Assembly (NCBI GenBank): GCA_026400275.1
Contig: JAPLPK010000019.1
Coordinates: forward strand, 1 to 56,845
Source of the DNA: Burkholderiales bacterium
GTDB lineage: Bacteria; Pseudomonadota; Gammaproteobacteria; Burkholderiales; Burkholderiaceae_C
Length of the DNA: 56,845 bases
Direction: 5' to 3'
Below the pieces are notes generated by a model. The model saw only the letters and a program-made list of their open reading frames with translations. It ran no database searches and had not been told where the DNA came from. The translations under genes and the position numbers were made by a program. This document shows, piece by piece, positions 37,512-47,326 of this stretch (position 1 is the stretch's first letter; every line of letters begins with the position of its first letter).

Positions 37512-38384
37512 TCAGGCTAGCCATCCAGCCACTCGGGCAGCGTTGTCGTTCATCCATTTCTCTGCGGCATCGGCAGGCTTGGCGCCACCTTCCACGGCCA
37601 GCATCACGGCGCCGATTTCTTCTGGTTTCCAGGACAGCTTTTTCAGGAATGCCACAACCGTGGGCGCCTTGGTGTTCAAGCCGGGGTTGATTACGCTGTC
37701 CACATGCTCCTCGGCACCGTAGATGTTCTTCGGGTCGGCCAGGAAGCGCAGCTTGTACTTGGCAAACATCCAGTGTGGAATCCAGCCGGTCACGGCGATC
37801 GCTTTGTTGGCGCGGTAGGCGCGGTCCAGTTCGGCGGCCATGGCGGGGCCGGAGCTGGGCTGCAGGCGCATTTCCAGGCCATAGGCCTTGATGGCTTCCT
37901 CGGTCTTTTTCATCACGCCTGCGCCGGCGTCGATGCCGACGATGCGGTTGTCAAAGTCGGCGCGGTGGGTATTCAGGTCAGCCAGGCTGGTGGCTTTGAC
38001 GTACTCGGGCACGATCAGACCGATCTTGGCGCCGGGGTAGTTGGTGCCGACGATCTGTACCTTGTCCTTGAAGTTGGCCAGATAGGCCTCGTGCGTGACA
38101 GGCAGCCAGGCAGACAGCGTGGCGTCGATGTCGCCGCGCGCCACGCCCTGCCACATGATGCCGGCGGCCAGGGGTACCAGCTCCACGTTCATGCCCAGTT
38201 TGCTGCGGATGATGGCGGCTGCCAGATTGGTGGTGGCGACGCTGTCCGACCAGCCATCGACAAAGCCAATCTTGATGGTGGGCTTGGCTTGTGCGAATGC
38301 GCTGCCGGACACGGCCAGTGCGGACAGGCCCAAAGTCTGTGTGAGGAACTCACGACGTTTGCGGGGGGAGAACGAAACGGTCAT
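37512..38384 (-). CDS. Glycine betaine-type ABC substrate-binding protein with Tat-like signal
   Basis: A 290-residue OpuAC-family binding protein. The N-terminus RKRREFLTQTLGLSALAVSG has the RRxFL twin-arginine pattern, implying export in folded form, unlike the Sec-type signal of the choline-type protein at 24095. Aromatic segments FVDGWSDSVATTN, LSAWLPVTHEAY and TGWIPHWMFAKYKLRFL resemble Bacillus-type betaine-binding OpuAC, so glycine betaine or a related compound is the likely ligand. No permease or ATPase is adjacent. By analogy with Pseudomonas CbcWV, which serves several binding proteins, it probably uses the ChoVW core encoded 10 kb away. Confidence 0.88.
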   Translation of the reverse strand: MTVSFSPRKRREFLTQTLGLSALAVSGSAFAQAKPTIKIGFVDGWSDSVATTNLAAAIIRSKLGMNVELVPLAAGIMWQGVARGDIDATLSAWLPVTHEAYLANFKDKVQIVGTNYPGAKIGLIVPEYVKATSLADLNTHRADFDNRIVGIDAGAGVMKKTEEAIKAYGLEMRLQPSSGPAMAAELDRAYRANKAIAVTGWIPHWMFAKYKLRFLADPKNIYGAEEHVDSVINPGLNTKAPTVVAFLKKLSWKPEEIGAVMLAVEGGAKPADAAEKWMNDNAARVAGWLA

Positions 38385-38458
38385 AGCAGCTAACTCCTGG
38401 TTGTGGATAGGGAATGCGAGGGGAGGGGGAATCAGTGGGTTGTGGGCTTTAGTGGGTC

Positions 38459-39430
38459 TTAAGTGCCCCAGACCTGGTCGAAGAATTTCATCCAGTTGGC
38501 GCCCAGTACCTTGGTGATGCGGGTATCGGACCAGCCGGACTGCTGCATCGTGGTCGTCAGGTTGGGGAAGTCGCCGATGGTCCGGATGCCTTCGGGGTTG
38601 ATCACCTCACCGAAGTTGGTCAGGCGGCGCCAGCGGCCTTTGTCATGCGTCAGCATGTCGAAGAACTCATGGCCGTGGCCTTGGGTGAAGTCTGAGCCCA
38701 GGCCCACGCAGTCTTCGCCAACGATATTGATGACGTAGTCGATAGCCTCGACGTAGTCGTGCACGGTGGACTGATTGCCGCGCTTGAGGAAGGGCGAGAA
38801 CATGGTTACGCCGATGAAGCCGCCGTGGTCGGCGATGAATTTCAGCTCGGCGTCGCTCTTGTTGCGCGGGTGGTCCTTCAGTCCCAGGGGCAGGCAGTGG
38901 GTGTAAGCCACGGGCTTGGTAGAAGCCAGGATCGCTTCTTCAGAGGTCTTGCTGCCCACGTGCGACAGGTCCACCATGATGCCTACGCGGTTCATCTCTG
39001 CGATGACCTCGCGACCAAAACCGGACAGACCGCCATCGCGCTCATAGCAGCCGGTGCCCACGAGGTTTTGCGTGTTGTAGCAAAGCTGGACCACGCGCAC
39101 ACCCATGTCGTGGAAGGCCTCGATGTAGCCGAGGTTGTCCTCAAAGGCATGGGCGTTCTGGAAGCCCAGGACGATGCCGGTCTTGCCATCGGCTTTTGCT
39201 TGGACGATGTCAGCCGTGTTGCGGGCCAGGGTGACGAGGTCGCTGTTGTCGCGGATGAGCTGCTTCAGTTGGGCGATGTTGTCCACCGTCTTGGGGAAGT
39301 CTTCCCACACAGAGACGGTGCAGTTGGCGGCGGCCAAACCGCCCTTTTTCATGTCTTCAAATACGCTGCGGTTCAGGTTGGCAATGATGAGACCGTCGAT
39401 AACGATGGAGTCCTGGTGCAGATTGCTCAT
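38459..39430 (-). CDS. M19 (renal dipeptidase-like) protein with altered metal site
   Basis: A 323-residue TIM-barrel protein of peptidase family M19. Family landmarks are present: FGREVIAEMNRVGIMVDLSH, THCLPLGLKDHPRN and CVGLGSDFTQGHGHE. However, the first metal-binding motif (DGHxD in active enzymes) reads IDGLIIANL, with L14 and I16 in place of His and Asp, and the bridging glutamate (GIEGGHA) is glutamine (GFQNAHAF, Q91). A conventional binuclear-zinc dipeptidase is therefore doubtful. A homologue lies at the same place in Pseudomonas betaine loci. It might act on a betaine-related amide or have a binding role. It is co-directional with glyA (23 nt) and the binding-protein gene. Confidence 0.85.
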   Translation of the reverse strand: MSNLHQDSIVIDGLIIANLNRSVFEDMKKGGLAAANCTVSVWEDFPKTVDNIAQLKQLIRDNSDLVTLARNTADIVQAKADGKTGIVLGFQNAHAFEDNLGYIEAFHDMGVRVVQLCYNTQNLVGTGCYERDGGLSGFGREVIAEMNRVGIMVDLSHVGSKTSEEAILASTKPVAYTHCLPLGLKDHPRNKSDAELKFIADHGGFIGVTMFSPFLKRGNQSTVHDYVEAIDYVINIVGEDCVGLGSDFTQGHGHEFFDMLTHDKGRWRRLTNFGEVINPEGIRTIGDFPNLTTTMQQSGWSDTRITKVLGANWMKFFDQVWGT

Positions 39431-39453
39431 GGTGATTTCCTTCAGGCGTAAAG

Positions 39454-40728
<1,275 letters not shown>

Positions 40729-40740
40729 GGTGAAAGCTTT

Positions 40741-41385
40741 TCAAATGGTTTCGAACAAGGGTGTGAATACCGGGTCTGCGCAGTGCGCCGGGCTCGTGAT
40801 GCATGGCTGGTAGGACCGTGCCGTGCGCTCCAGCAGACGCCAGGTGTAGTCGGCAAAGCTGCGACGGAACACCAGCACCACGCCGGCGGTGTCGGTGCGC
40901 ACCACGGTCAGTCCGGTCTTGGAAACCACGGTGCTGGCACAGCGGCCCACAGCCAGGCTTTCATAGTCATACGGGCCGAGCTGGCGTAGCAATTGGATGT
41001 GGTCGGGGCCGGCCAGGCGCATGGAAGTCAGGCCGCCGCTGTTGTCGACGATTTGCGCGAACAGGCCTTGCACGGCGCTGGTCAGTGCGGCTAGCAGGCT
41101 GTCGCGGCGCGAGTGCTTGCACACCAGTAGCCATTCGTCGGGCGACACCCAGAGCACCGCACCTGCGTCGGTATTCAACACAGTCATGGGCTGGGTGGGC
41201 AGTGCCTGGCCCAGCACGCCGGCTACGGCTTGCATGAAGGCGGCGTCATCGGGTTTGCCGCGTAGCACCAAGTAGCCCATGTGGGGCAGCTCGGCCAGCA
41301 CGATGCGGTCGCTGCTGCTTGGGGTTTGCACACGTGCCGACAGGCCAAAGGCGTGCAGCGGAGATTCCAACAGAACCTTAGACAT
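40741..41385 (-). CDS. soxG: Sarcosine oxidase gamma subunit
   Basis: The small non-catalytic structural subunit of heterotetrameric sarcosine oxidase, 214 residues, related to the GcvT C-terminal fold. Recognisable segments are LWVSPDEWLLVCKHSR, DNSGGLTSMRLAGPDHIQLL and VVVRTDTAGVVLVFRRSF-like strands. The ATG at 41385 lies within the end of soxA (overlap 8 nt) and has an AAGGTGA site; a GTG four codons upstream is possible. It is followed by glyA. Confidence 0.92.
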   Translation of the reverse strand: MSKVLLESPLHAFGLSARVQTPSSSDRIVLAELPHMGYLVLRGKPDDAAFMQAVAGVLGQALPTQPMTVLNTDAGAVLWVSPDEWLLVCKHSRRDSLLAALTSAVQGLFAQIVDNSGGLTSMRLAGPDHIQLLRQLGPYDYESLAVGRCASTVVSKTGLTVVRTDTAGVVLVFRRSFADYTWRLLERTARSYQPCITSPAHCADPVFTPLFETI

Positions 41386-44374
41386 TTTGACGGTCACCTT
41401 TCACATCCACAAACACGCTGCTGCTGACCTTGACCGGCGTAACCTTGCCGTGGGCATGCACGTACAGGGTCTGGTCTTTGCGTTGCAGTCCACCCATCAC
41501 GACGGCCATGGCAATCGAGCGGCCCAGGAAAGCGCTGTGGTAACTGGACGTCACATGGCCCAACATCTGGTTGCTGGTGCCGACAGTGGCGCTTTCCATG
41601 ATTTGCGCGCCTTCGATCAGCACGGTTGCTGGGTCTTCTGGCAACAGTCCGACCAGTTGCTTGCGGCCAACGCGCGCCGTGTCGCTGCGGGCCAGTGAGC
41701 GTTTGCCCAGGAAGCTGAAGGGTTTCTTCATGCCGACGGCCCAGGCCATGTCCAGATCCAGCGGGCTCATCGAGCCGTCGGTGTCCTGGCCGACGATGAT
41801 GAAGCCCTTTTCGGCGCGCAGCACGTGCATGGTCTCGGTGCCGTAAGGGGTGATGTCGAACTCGGCGCCGGCGGCCATCACGGCCTCCCACAGGGCATGG
41901 CCATAGCCGGACTCGACGTTGATTTCGTAGGACAACTCACCCGAGAAGCTGACGCGGAACACACGTGCCGGCAGGCCGTGCACCGTGCCAGGACGCCAGT
42001 CCATGAACTTGAAGTTCTCGGCCGAAAGGTCGATGTCCGGGCACAGCTTGGCTAGCACGGCGCGGGCTTTGGGGCCGACCAGGGCAATGGTGGACCAGTG
42101 GTCGGTCACCGAGGTCATCCACACCTTCAGGTCCGGCCATTCGGTCTGGTGCCAGCGTTCCAGCCAGTTCAGAACGCGTGCGGCACCGCCGGTGGTGGTG
42201 GTCATGTAGAACTGGTTTTGCTCGATGCAAGCCGTTACACCGTCGTCCATCACCATGCCGTTTTCGTCCAGCATCAGGCCGTAGCGGCATTTGCCGACGG
42301 CCAGTTGGGTCCAGGCGTTGGAGTAGATGCGGTTCAGGAATTCACGGGCATCCGGGCCGTCGATCTGGATCTTGCCCAGGGTGGATGCATCCATGACCGC
42401 CACGCCGTTGCGGGCTGCCAGGCATTCGCGGTTCACAGCAGCGTGCAGGTCTTCGCCGGGCTTGGCGAAGTACCAGGGGCGCAGCCATTGGCCGACCGGC
42501 TCCAGCGCTGCGCCGCGTGCAACATGGGACGCATGGATGGCGGTGTAGCGGCTCGGGTCAAAGCAATCTTCGGTCATGGTGCCAGCTAGCGCACCCAGGC
42601 TGACCGGCGTGTAGGCCGGGCGGTATGTGGTGGTGCCGACTTCATTCACCGGGCGCTTCAGGGCGCGGGCGGTAATCACGAAACCGTTTACGTTGGACAG
42701 CTTGCCTTGGTCGGTACCAAAGCCCAGTGCGGTGTAGCGCTTGACGTGCTCGATGGAGTGGTAGTTCTCGCGTACGGCCAGCTCGATGTCGGCAGCGCTG
42801 ACGTCGTTCTGGTAGTCCACAAAGGCCTTGGCACCAGCGCCTTCCTGCTTGCCGTCGGGCAGGCGGAACATGGGGCGGGCTGGCATGCGCTTGGCTTGGT
42901 TGCAGGTTGGCACCTGCAGACCTTGGGGCTTGCCGCAGCGGGCCAGCACCTGCTGCATGGCCTGCGTGGTTTGTGCCAGCGCGGCAGGCAGTTCAAATGC
43001 ACCGGTCACGGAGCCGACGCAGGCCACGCCTTTGCGACCCTGGCTGGGGACGACGAAGGCGGCAACGGACTCGTCCCAGGTGGGGCGGCTGCCGTCATGG
43101 CAGAACAGATGCACCGTGGGCGACAGGCCGCCCGAGCTCAGCACCACATCGCAGGCAATGTGGGTGCTGGCACCGGCCACTTCGTCCCGCGTGGCATGCA
43201 GAGGCACCAGGCGTACGCCCTTGACCTCGCTGCCGCCAGTAACTTCGGCAATGCCGTGGCCGGCCATCACCGTGTAGTTTTTATTTCGGGCTACCGCGCC
43301 GTGGCGCACATCGGCCACCGTGACGCTCGCGCCGGCCTTGGCCAGCAATTCGGCGCAGTCGTGGATCAGGTCGCTGGTGCCGCAGATGACGACACGTTGG
43401 CCGACGCGCACGCCATAGCGCTGCAGAAAGGTCTGGCCTGCGGACACGGTCATTACGCCGGGCAGGTCGTTGTTACCGAACACCAGGGGCCGCTCGATGG
43501 CACCCGTGGCCAATACGATGTGGTGGGCGCGGATCTTGTGCAGCCGGTGGCGCGGCATGTGGGCCTGGCGCCGTTCCGGGGCGATATGGTCTTGTACCAG
43601 CTCCACGGCCTGCACCAGGTTTTGTTCGTACATGCCGAATGCCGTGGTACGGGGCAGTACGGTGACATGGGGCATGTCATGCAGAGCCGCCAATACGGCG
43701 CGGATGTAGGCATCGCTGCTGCGGCCGTCAATCTGCGCACTCGGGTCGGACAGCAGCCAGCCACCGATTTCACTTTGCTCGTCCAGCAGCACGGTCTTCA
43801 AGCCGGCCTGGCCGGCTTGCAGCGCGGCCAGCAGACCGCAGGCACCGCCGCCCACTACCAGCACGTCCACATGGTGGTGCAGATGGTCGTAGTGTTCGGG
43901 ATCGGGCTCGGCGGGCGCATCGCCAAAACCGGCGAACTTGCGGATCACGGTTTCATACAAGGGCCACAGCTTTTGCGGCCACTTGAAGGTCTTGCTGTAG
44001 AAGCCGGCGGGCATGAAGCGCGAGCCCTGGCCCAGCACCGACTTCAGGTCAAAGTCCAGCGACGGCCAGCCCGAGGTGGAGCTCGCGCTGAGGCCGTCGT
44101 ACAACTCGGCCTGGGTGGCTTTGACGTTGGGCGTGGTCAACGCGCCCGTGCCCAGTTGCACCAGTGCATTCGGTTCTTCGGCGCCGGCGCCGATGATGCC
44201 GCGCGGGCGGCCGTATTTGAAGCTGCGGGCCATGCGGCGCACACCGTGTGCCAGCAGTGCGGAGGCCAGCGTGTCGCCGGGGTGTCCGGTGTATTCACGT
44301 CCATCGAAGCTAAACTTGACAGTGCGCGTCGTGTCGATGCGTGTACCAGGTACTTTTACGCGGGTGCCGCTCAT
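41378..44374 (-). CDS. soxA: Sarcosine oxidase alpha subunit
   Basis: The large subunit (998 residues) of heterotetrameric sarcosine oxidase, which oxidises sarcosine to glycine, transfers the methyl carbon to THF and makes hydrogen peroxide. The N-terminal region (to about 90) resembles a 2Fe-2S-like domain; then come an NAD+-binding Rossmann domain (VDVLVVGGGACGLLAALQAG, near 170) and a C-terminal GcvT-like folate domain (about 610-998, with MDASTLGKIQIDGPDAREFL and RAEKGFIIVGQDTDGSMSPL). It starts in the soxD stop (ATGA) and overlaps soxG. Confidence 0.96.
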   Translation of the reverse strand: MSGTRVKVPGTRIDTTRTVKFSFDGREYTGHPGDTLASALLAHGVRRMARSFKYGRPRGIIGAGAEEPNALVQLGTGALTTPNVKATQAELYDGLSASSTSGWPSLDFDLKSVLGQGSRFMPAGFYSKTFKWPQKLWPLYETVIRKFAGFGDAPAEPDPEHYDHLHHHVDVLVVGGGACGLLAALQAGQAGLKTVLLDEQSEIGGWLLSDPSAQIDGRSSDAYIRAVLAALHDMPHVTVLPRTTAFGMYEQNLVQAVELVQDHIAPERRQAHMPRHRLHKIRAHHIVLATGAIERPLVFGNNDLPGVMTVSAGQTFLQRYGVRVGQRVVICGTSDLIHDCAELLAKAGASVTVADVRHGAVARNKNYTVMAGHGIAEVTGGSEVKGVRLVPLHATRDEVAGASTHIACDVVLSSGGLSPTVHLFCHDGSRPTWDESVAAFVVPSQGRKGVACVGSVTGAFELPAALAQTTQAMQQVLARCGKPQGLQVPTCNQAKRMPARPMFRLPDGKQEGAGAKAFVDYQNDVSAADIELAVRENYHSIEHVKRYTALGFGTDQGKLSNVNGFVITARALKRPVNEVGTTTYRPAYTPVSLGALAGTMTEDCFDPSRYTAIHASHVARGAALEPVGQWLRPWYFAKPGEDLHAAVNRECLAARNGVAVMDASTLGKIQIDGPDAREFLNRIYSNAWTQLAVGKCRYGLMLDENGMVMDDGVTACIEQNQFYMTTTTGGAARVLNWLERWHQTEWPDLKVWMTSVTDHWSTIALVGPKARAVLAKLCPDIDLSAENFKFMDWRPGTVHGLPARVFRVSFSGELSYEINVESGYGHALWEAVMAAGAEFDITPYGTETMHVLRAEKGFIIVGQDTDGSMSPLDLDMAWAVGMKKPFSFLGKRSLARSDTARVGRKQLVGLLPEDPATVLIEGAQIMESATVGTSNQMLGHVTSSYHSAFLGRSIAMAVVMGGLQRKDQTLYVHAHGKVTPVKVSSSVFVDVKGDRQNV

Positions 44375-44679
44375 GCTGTTTGCTCCTTGACCATATCCGC
44401 CAGGAACAGGGCCTTGCCTTCGGCCAGGGTCCAGCTACCAGCGACTTCGTAGGTGGCGGTGTTGCGCTTCACGGCAAACACCTTGCGGCAGCCAGCTGTG
44501 TGCTGCCACTGTTCCCAGAACCAGCCCTTGGTGTTCTTGCGGAAGAAAACGTAGTCGCCCCAGACGGCATCGTCCACGGCTTCGGGTTGGGCAGGGCGGG
44601 GGATATAGGCTTCGCCGGCGTTGCTGAACTCTTCTTCGTCCCGCGTTTCGCCGCAATGGGGGCAGTGCAAAAGAAACAT
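44371..44679 (-). CDS. soxD: Sarcosine oxidase delta subunit
   Basis: The 102-residue zinc-binding subunit of sarcosine oxidase. Zinc ligands are visible as C6 and C9 (HCPHCG) and H60/C64 (HTAGC), and the YVFFRKNTKGWFWEQWQH segment is characteristic. The start at 44679 has a GGAG site and matches the family; an in-frame start 47 codons upstream would run through repeat B copy 3. It overlaps soxA by 4 nt. Confidence 0.95.
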   Translation of the reverse strand: MFLLHCPHCGETRDEEEFSNAGEAYIPRPAQPEAVDDAVWGDYVFFRKNTKGWFWEQWQHTAGCRKVFAVKRNTATYEVAGSWTLAEGKALFLADMVKEQTA

Positions 44680-44736
44680 CTTGTTAACTCCACAGCACGT
44701 TGCGTAAAACACAACGCAATAAATGAGACGGACTCT

Positions 44737-44840
44737 TTCCAGAGATACCGCAGAACTGGCTTTGCCAGGCTGCTGGTGTCGCCCCCTGCAAGGGGGTTGG
44801 AGGCCACACGCAGTGGGCAAGCCTGGGGGTTTTCGTCATG
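44737..44840 (+). repeat. Two-hairpin repeat family B, copy 3
   Basis: CCAGAGATACCGCAGAACTGG, then CTGGCTTTGCCAG (hairpin 1), CGCCCCCTGCAAGGGGG (hairpin 2), a GC-rich tail and GCCTGGGGGTTTTC. It lies between soxB and soxD. It is very similar to the reverse complement of copy 4 at 48800. Confidence 0.87.
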
Positions 44841-44841
44841 C

Positions 44842-46101
44842 TCAGTGTGCGACGCCAGCGGCGCCGTGTTCGTCGATCAAATGGCCGGTGAGGAAACGGT
44901 CTACGGAGAAAGCTCTGGACAGCGGTCCGGGTTCACCCTGGGCCAGCATGTCGGCAAATACATGGCCAGAGCCTGGCGTGGCCTTGAAGCCGCCGGTGCC
45001 CCAGCCGCAGTTGAAGAACAGGCCTTGCACGGCGGTCTTGGAGATGATCGGGCAGGCGTCGGGCGTCACGTCCACAATCCCGCCCCACTGGCGGTTCATG
45101 CGCACGCGAGAGAACTGAGGGAACAGTTCGATGATGGCGGCGGCCGTGTGTTCGATCACGTGCGGGCTGCCCCGCTGGCCGTAGCCCAGGTAGCTGTCAA
45201 TACCTGCACCGATTACCAGTTCGCCCTTGTCGGACTGGCTCAGGTAGCCGTGCACGGCGTTGGACATGATCACGGTGTCGATCACGCGCTGCATGGATTC
45301 GGACACAAAGGCCTGCAGCGGGTGGCTTTCCAGCGGCATGCGCAGGCCCGCCATCTTGGCCAGCACCGAGGAGTGGCCGGCGGCCACACAACCCACTCGG
45401 TCGGTTTTCACTGCGCCCAGGTTGGTTTGTAGGCCGCGGATCTTGCCGCCCTGGATGTCCATGCCGGTGACTTCGCAGCCCTCGATCAGGTCCACGCCCA
45501 GACGGCTGGCCGCGCGGGCAAAGCCCCGCGCCACGGCGTCGTGGTGGGCAATGCCGGCACGCGGCTGCCAGCTGGCGCCCAGCACCGGGTAGCGGCGGCT
45601 GCGGCTGCAGTCCAGCTGGGGGATTTTTTCTTTGACTTCCTGCGCGTTCAGGACGTGGGCGTCGATGCCCTGCAGCGCGTTGGCGTTGACCCGGCGCTCG
45701 ATGTCGCGCATGTCTTGCAGGGTGTGGCCCAGGTTGAACACGCCGCGCTGGCTGAACATCACATTGAAGTTCAGGTCCTCGGTCAGGCCTTCCCACAGCT
45801 TCAGCGAATGCTCGTAGATGGCTGCAGATTCGTCCCACAGGTAGTTGGAACGGACGATGGTGGTGTTACGGGCGGTGTTGCCGCCGCCCAGGTAGCCTTT
45901 TTCCAGCACCGCGATCTTGCCGACCTCGGGGTGGTTCTTGGCCAGGTAGTAGGCGGTGGCCAGGCCGTGCCCGCCGCCACCGACGATCACCACGTCATAA
46001 GAAGGTTTCAGGGCCACCCGTTCCCAGGCTGGCTCCCAGGTTTGGTGGTTTTTAAAGCCGTGCTTGAGCAGGCTCCAGAGTGAGTAGTTTTGGCCGCGCA
46101 T
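44842..46101 (-). CDS. soxB: Sarcosine oxidase beta subunit
   Basis: The flavin subunit (419 residues, DAO fold) that carries the sarcosine-oxidising FAD and, in the family, a covalently bound FMN. The FAD loop [20 protein letters not shown] covers about residues 36-55. The FMN-attachment histidine is H186/H187 in [10 protein letters not shown]. The start at 46101 ([16 protein letters not shown]) matches the family better than a TTG seven codons upstream. It is the first gene of the ~17.5-kb minus-strand run soxBDAG-glyA-M19-SBP-V4R-dgcAB-etfAB-gbcAB. soxD follows after 162 nt holding repeat B copy 3. Confidence 0.96.
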   Translation of the reverse strand: MRGQNYSLWSLLKHGFKNHQTWEPAWERVALKPSYDVVIVGGGGHGLATAYYLAKNHPEVGKIAVLEKGYLGGGNTARNTTIVRSNYLWDESAAIYEHSLKLWEGLTEDLNFNVMFSQRGVFNLGHTLQDMRDIERRVNANALQGIDAHVLNAQEVKEKIPQLDCSRSRRYPVLGASWQPRAGIAHHDAVARGFARAASRLGVDLIEGCEVTGMDIQGGKIRGLQTNLGAVKTDRVGCVAAGHSSVLAKMAGLRMPLESHPLQAFVSESMQRVIDTVIMSNAVHGYLSQSDKGELVIGAGIDSYLGYGQRGSPHVIEHTAAAIIELFPQFSRVRMNRQWGGIVDVTPDACPIISKTAVQGLFFNCGWGTGGFKATPGSGHVFADMLAQGEPGPLSRAFSVDRFLTGHLIDEHGAAGVAH

Positions 46102-46144
46102 GGGTTTCTCGTGGGGGTCCAATGAATCTGCGTCTATTGTTCGA

Positions 46145-46160
46145 TGTCACTTGTGTGTCA
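46145..46160. promoter_or_regulatory. TGTCA-N6-TGTCA direct repeat upstream of soxB (candidate GbdR site)
   Basis: TGTCA at 46145 and 46156, start spacing 11 bp, in the 218-bp region between soxB and the divergent yqgE gene. It is identical in core and spacing to the pair upstream of choX. The region must also hold the promoters for both divergent operons; I see no unambiguous sigma70 boxes. Confidence 0.42.
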
Positions 46161-46319
46161 CCTTGCGCCGTGCGGACGTGCACTTGTTCAAAATCGACAT
46201 GTGGCGGGAATTGGCTACCTGCCGGGGTAAACCTTGTGGCCGGCAAAGCTGGTTTCATGGGTTCCCTGTAATGGGGCGGCAGGCGGATTGGGGGCGACGT
46301 GCTGTCTTAAAATGGCAGC

Positions 46320-46919
46320 ATGACCCCTGATGCATCCCCCATGAATTTGACGCATCACTTCCTGATTGCCATGCCCGGGCTGGAGGATGATGCCTTCGCC
46401 AAGAGTGTGGTCTACCTGTGTGAGCACAGCGCGCGCGGCGCGATGGGCCTGGTGATCAACAAACCCAGCGACATCAGCCTTCAAGCCCTGTTCGAAAAGG
46501 TCGAGCTGCCTCTGCGCCGCGCTGACCTGAACGACAGCCCCGTATTCCAGGGTGGCCCGGTGCAGACCGAGCGCGGTTTTGTGCTGCACGAGGCTTTTGT
46601 CGCCAACGATGTGGACCCCTCCGAGTCGGTTTACGCCTCCACCATGGCCATTCCGGGCGGGCTGGAGATGACCACCTCCAAGGACGTACTCGAAGCCCTG
46701 TCTACCGGCGCCGGCCCACGCCGGGTGCTGGTGTCCTTGGGCTACTCCGCCTGGGGCGAGGGCCAGCTGGAGGCCGAGCTGGGTGAAAACAGCTGGCTGA
46801 CGGTGGAAGCCGATCTGTCCGTGATCTTCGACACCCCGGTCGAGCAGCGCTACGACAAGGCTTTGATGTTGCTGGGTCTGCAGGCCTGGATGCTGTCCCC
46901 TGAAGCAGGGCATGCATGA
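46320..46919 (+). CDS. yqgE: YqgE/AlgH (UPF0301) family protein
   Basis: A conserved protein of 199 residues from the first ATG, or 192 from the ATG at 46341 that matches the E. coli YqgE start (MNLTHHFLIAMP). Signatures are LEDDAFAKSVVYLCEHSARG, GAMGLVINKPSD, FQGGPVQTERGFVLH and LVSLGYSAWGEGQLEAEL. Its biochemical role is unsettled; AlgH affects alginate expression in Pseudomonas. It overlaps ruvX by 4 nt (ATGA) and starts the pyr operon, the usual arrangement. Confidence 0.94.
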   Translation: MTPDASPMNLTHHFLIAMPGLEDDAFAKSVVYLCEHSARGAMGLVINKPSDISLQALFEKVELPLRRADLNDSPVFQGGPVQTERGFVLHEAFVANDVDPSESVYASTMAIPGGLEMTTSKDVLEALSTGAGPRRVLVSLGYSAWGEGQLEAELGENSWLTVEADLSVIFDTPVEQRYDKALMLLGLQAWMLSPEAGHA

Positions 46920-47326
46920 CCGAACCGGTAACCGTTCCCGCCAATTTGCAATCTTTCCTGGCCTTTGACTACGGCCTTAAGCGTACCGGCGTTGCCGTCG
47001 GTAACCGTTTCACCCGCACTGCCACGCCGCAGGGCACTATCAACGCCGAAGGCGATGCGCGCTTCGTTCCCATCGCGGCCCGCGTCAAGGAATGGCAGCC
47101 CGACGCCATCGTCGTCGGTGTGCCCTTCCACCCGGACGGCGCAGCGCATGACAACACCCGGCGCGCGCAAAAGTTCGCCCGCCAGCTGCGTGGTCGCTTC
47201 AACCTGCCTGTTTTCGAAGTAGATGAGCGCTATAGCACCACAGAAGCGCTGGAGATGGGCGCCAAAGACGCTGATGCCGCTGCGGCCTGCATCATCCTGG
47301 AACAATTTTTGAGGAGTATTCCGTGA
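46916..47326 (+). CDS. ruvX: Holliday-junction resolvase-like YqgF/RuvX
   Basis: A 136-residue RNase H-fold nuclease implicated in pre-16S rRNA 5' maturation and/or Holliday junction cleavage. Motifs include the acidic residue in LAFDYGLKRTGVAVGN, the IVVGVPFHPDG strand, the VDERYSTTEA motif and a C-terminal DADAAAACIILEQFL with the last acidic residue. It overlaps yqgE (ATGA) and pyrR (GTGA). Confidence 0.95.
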   Translation: MTEPVTVPANLQSFLAFDYGLKRTGVAVGNRFTRTATPQGTINAEGDARFVPIAARVKEWQPDAIVVGVPFHPDGAAHDNTRRAQKFARQLRGRFNLPVFEVDERYSTTEALEMGAKDADAAAACIILEQFLRSIP

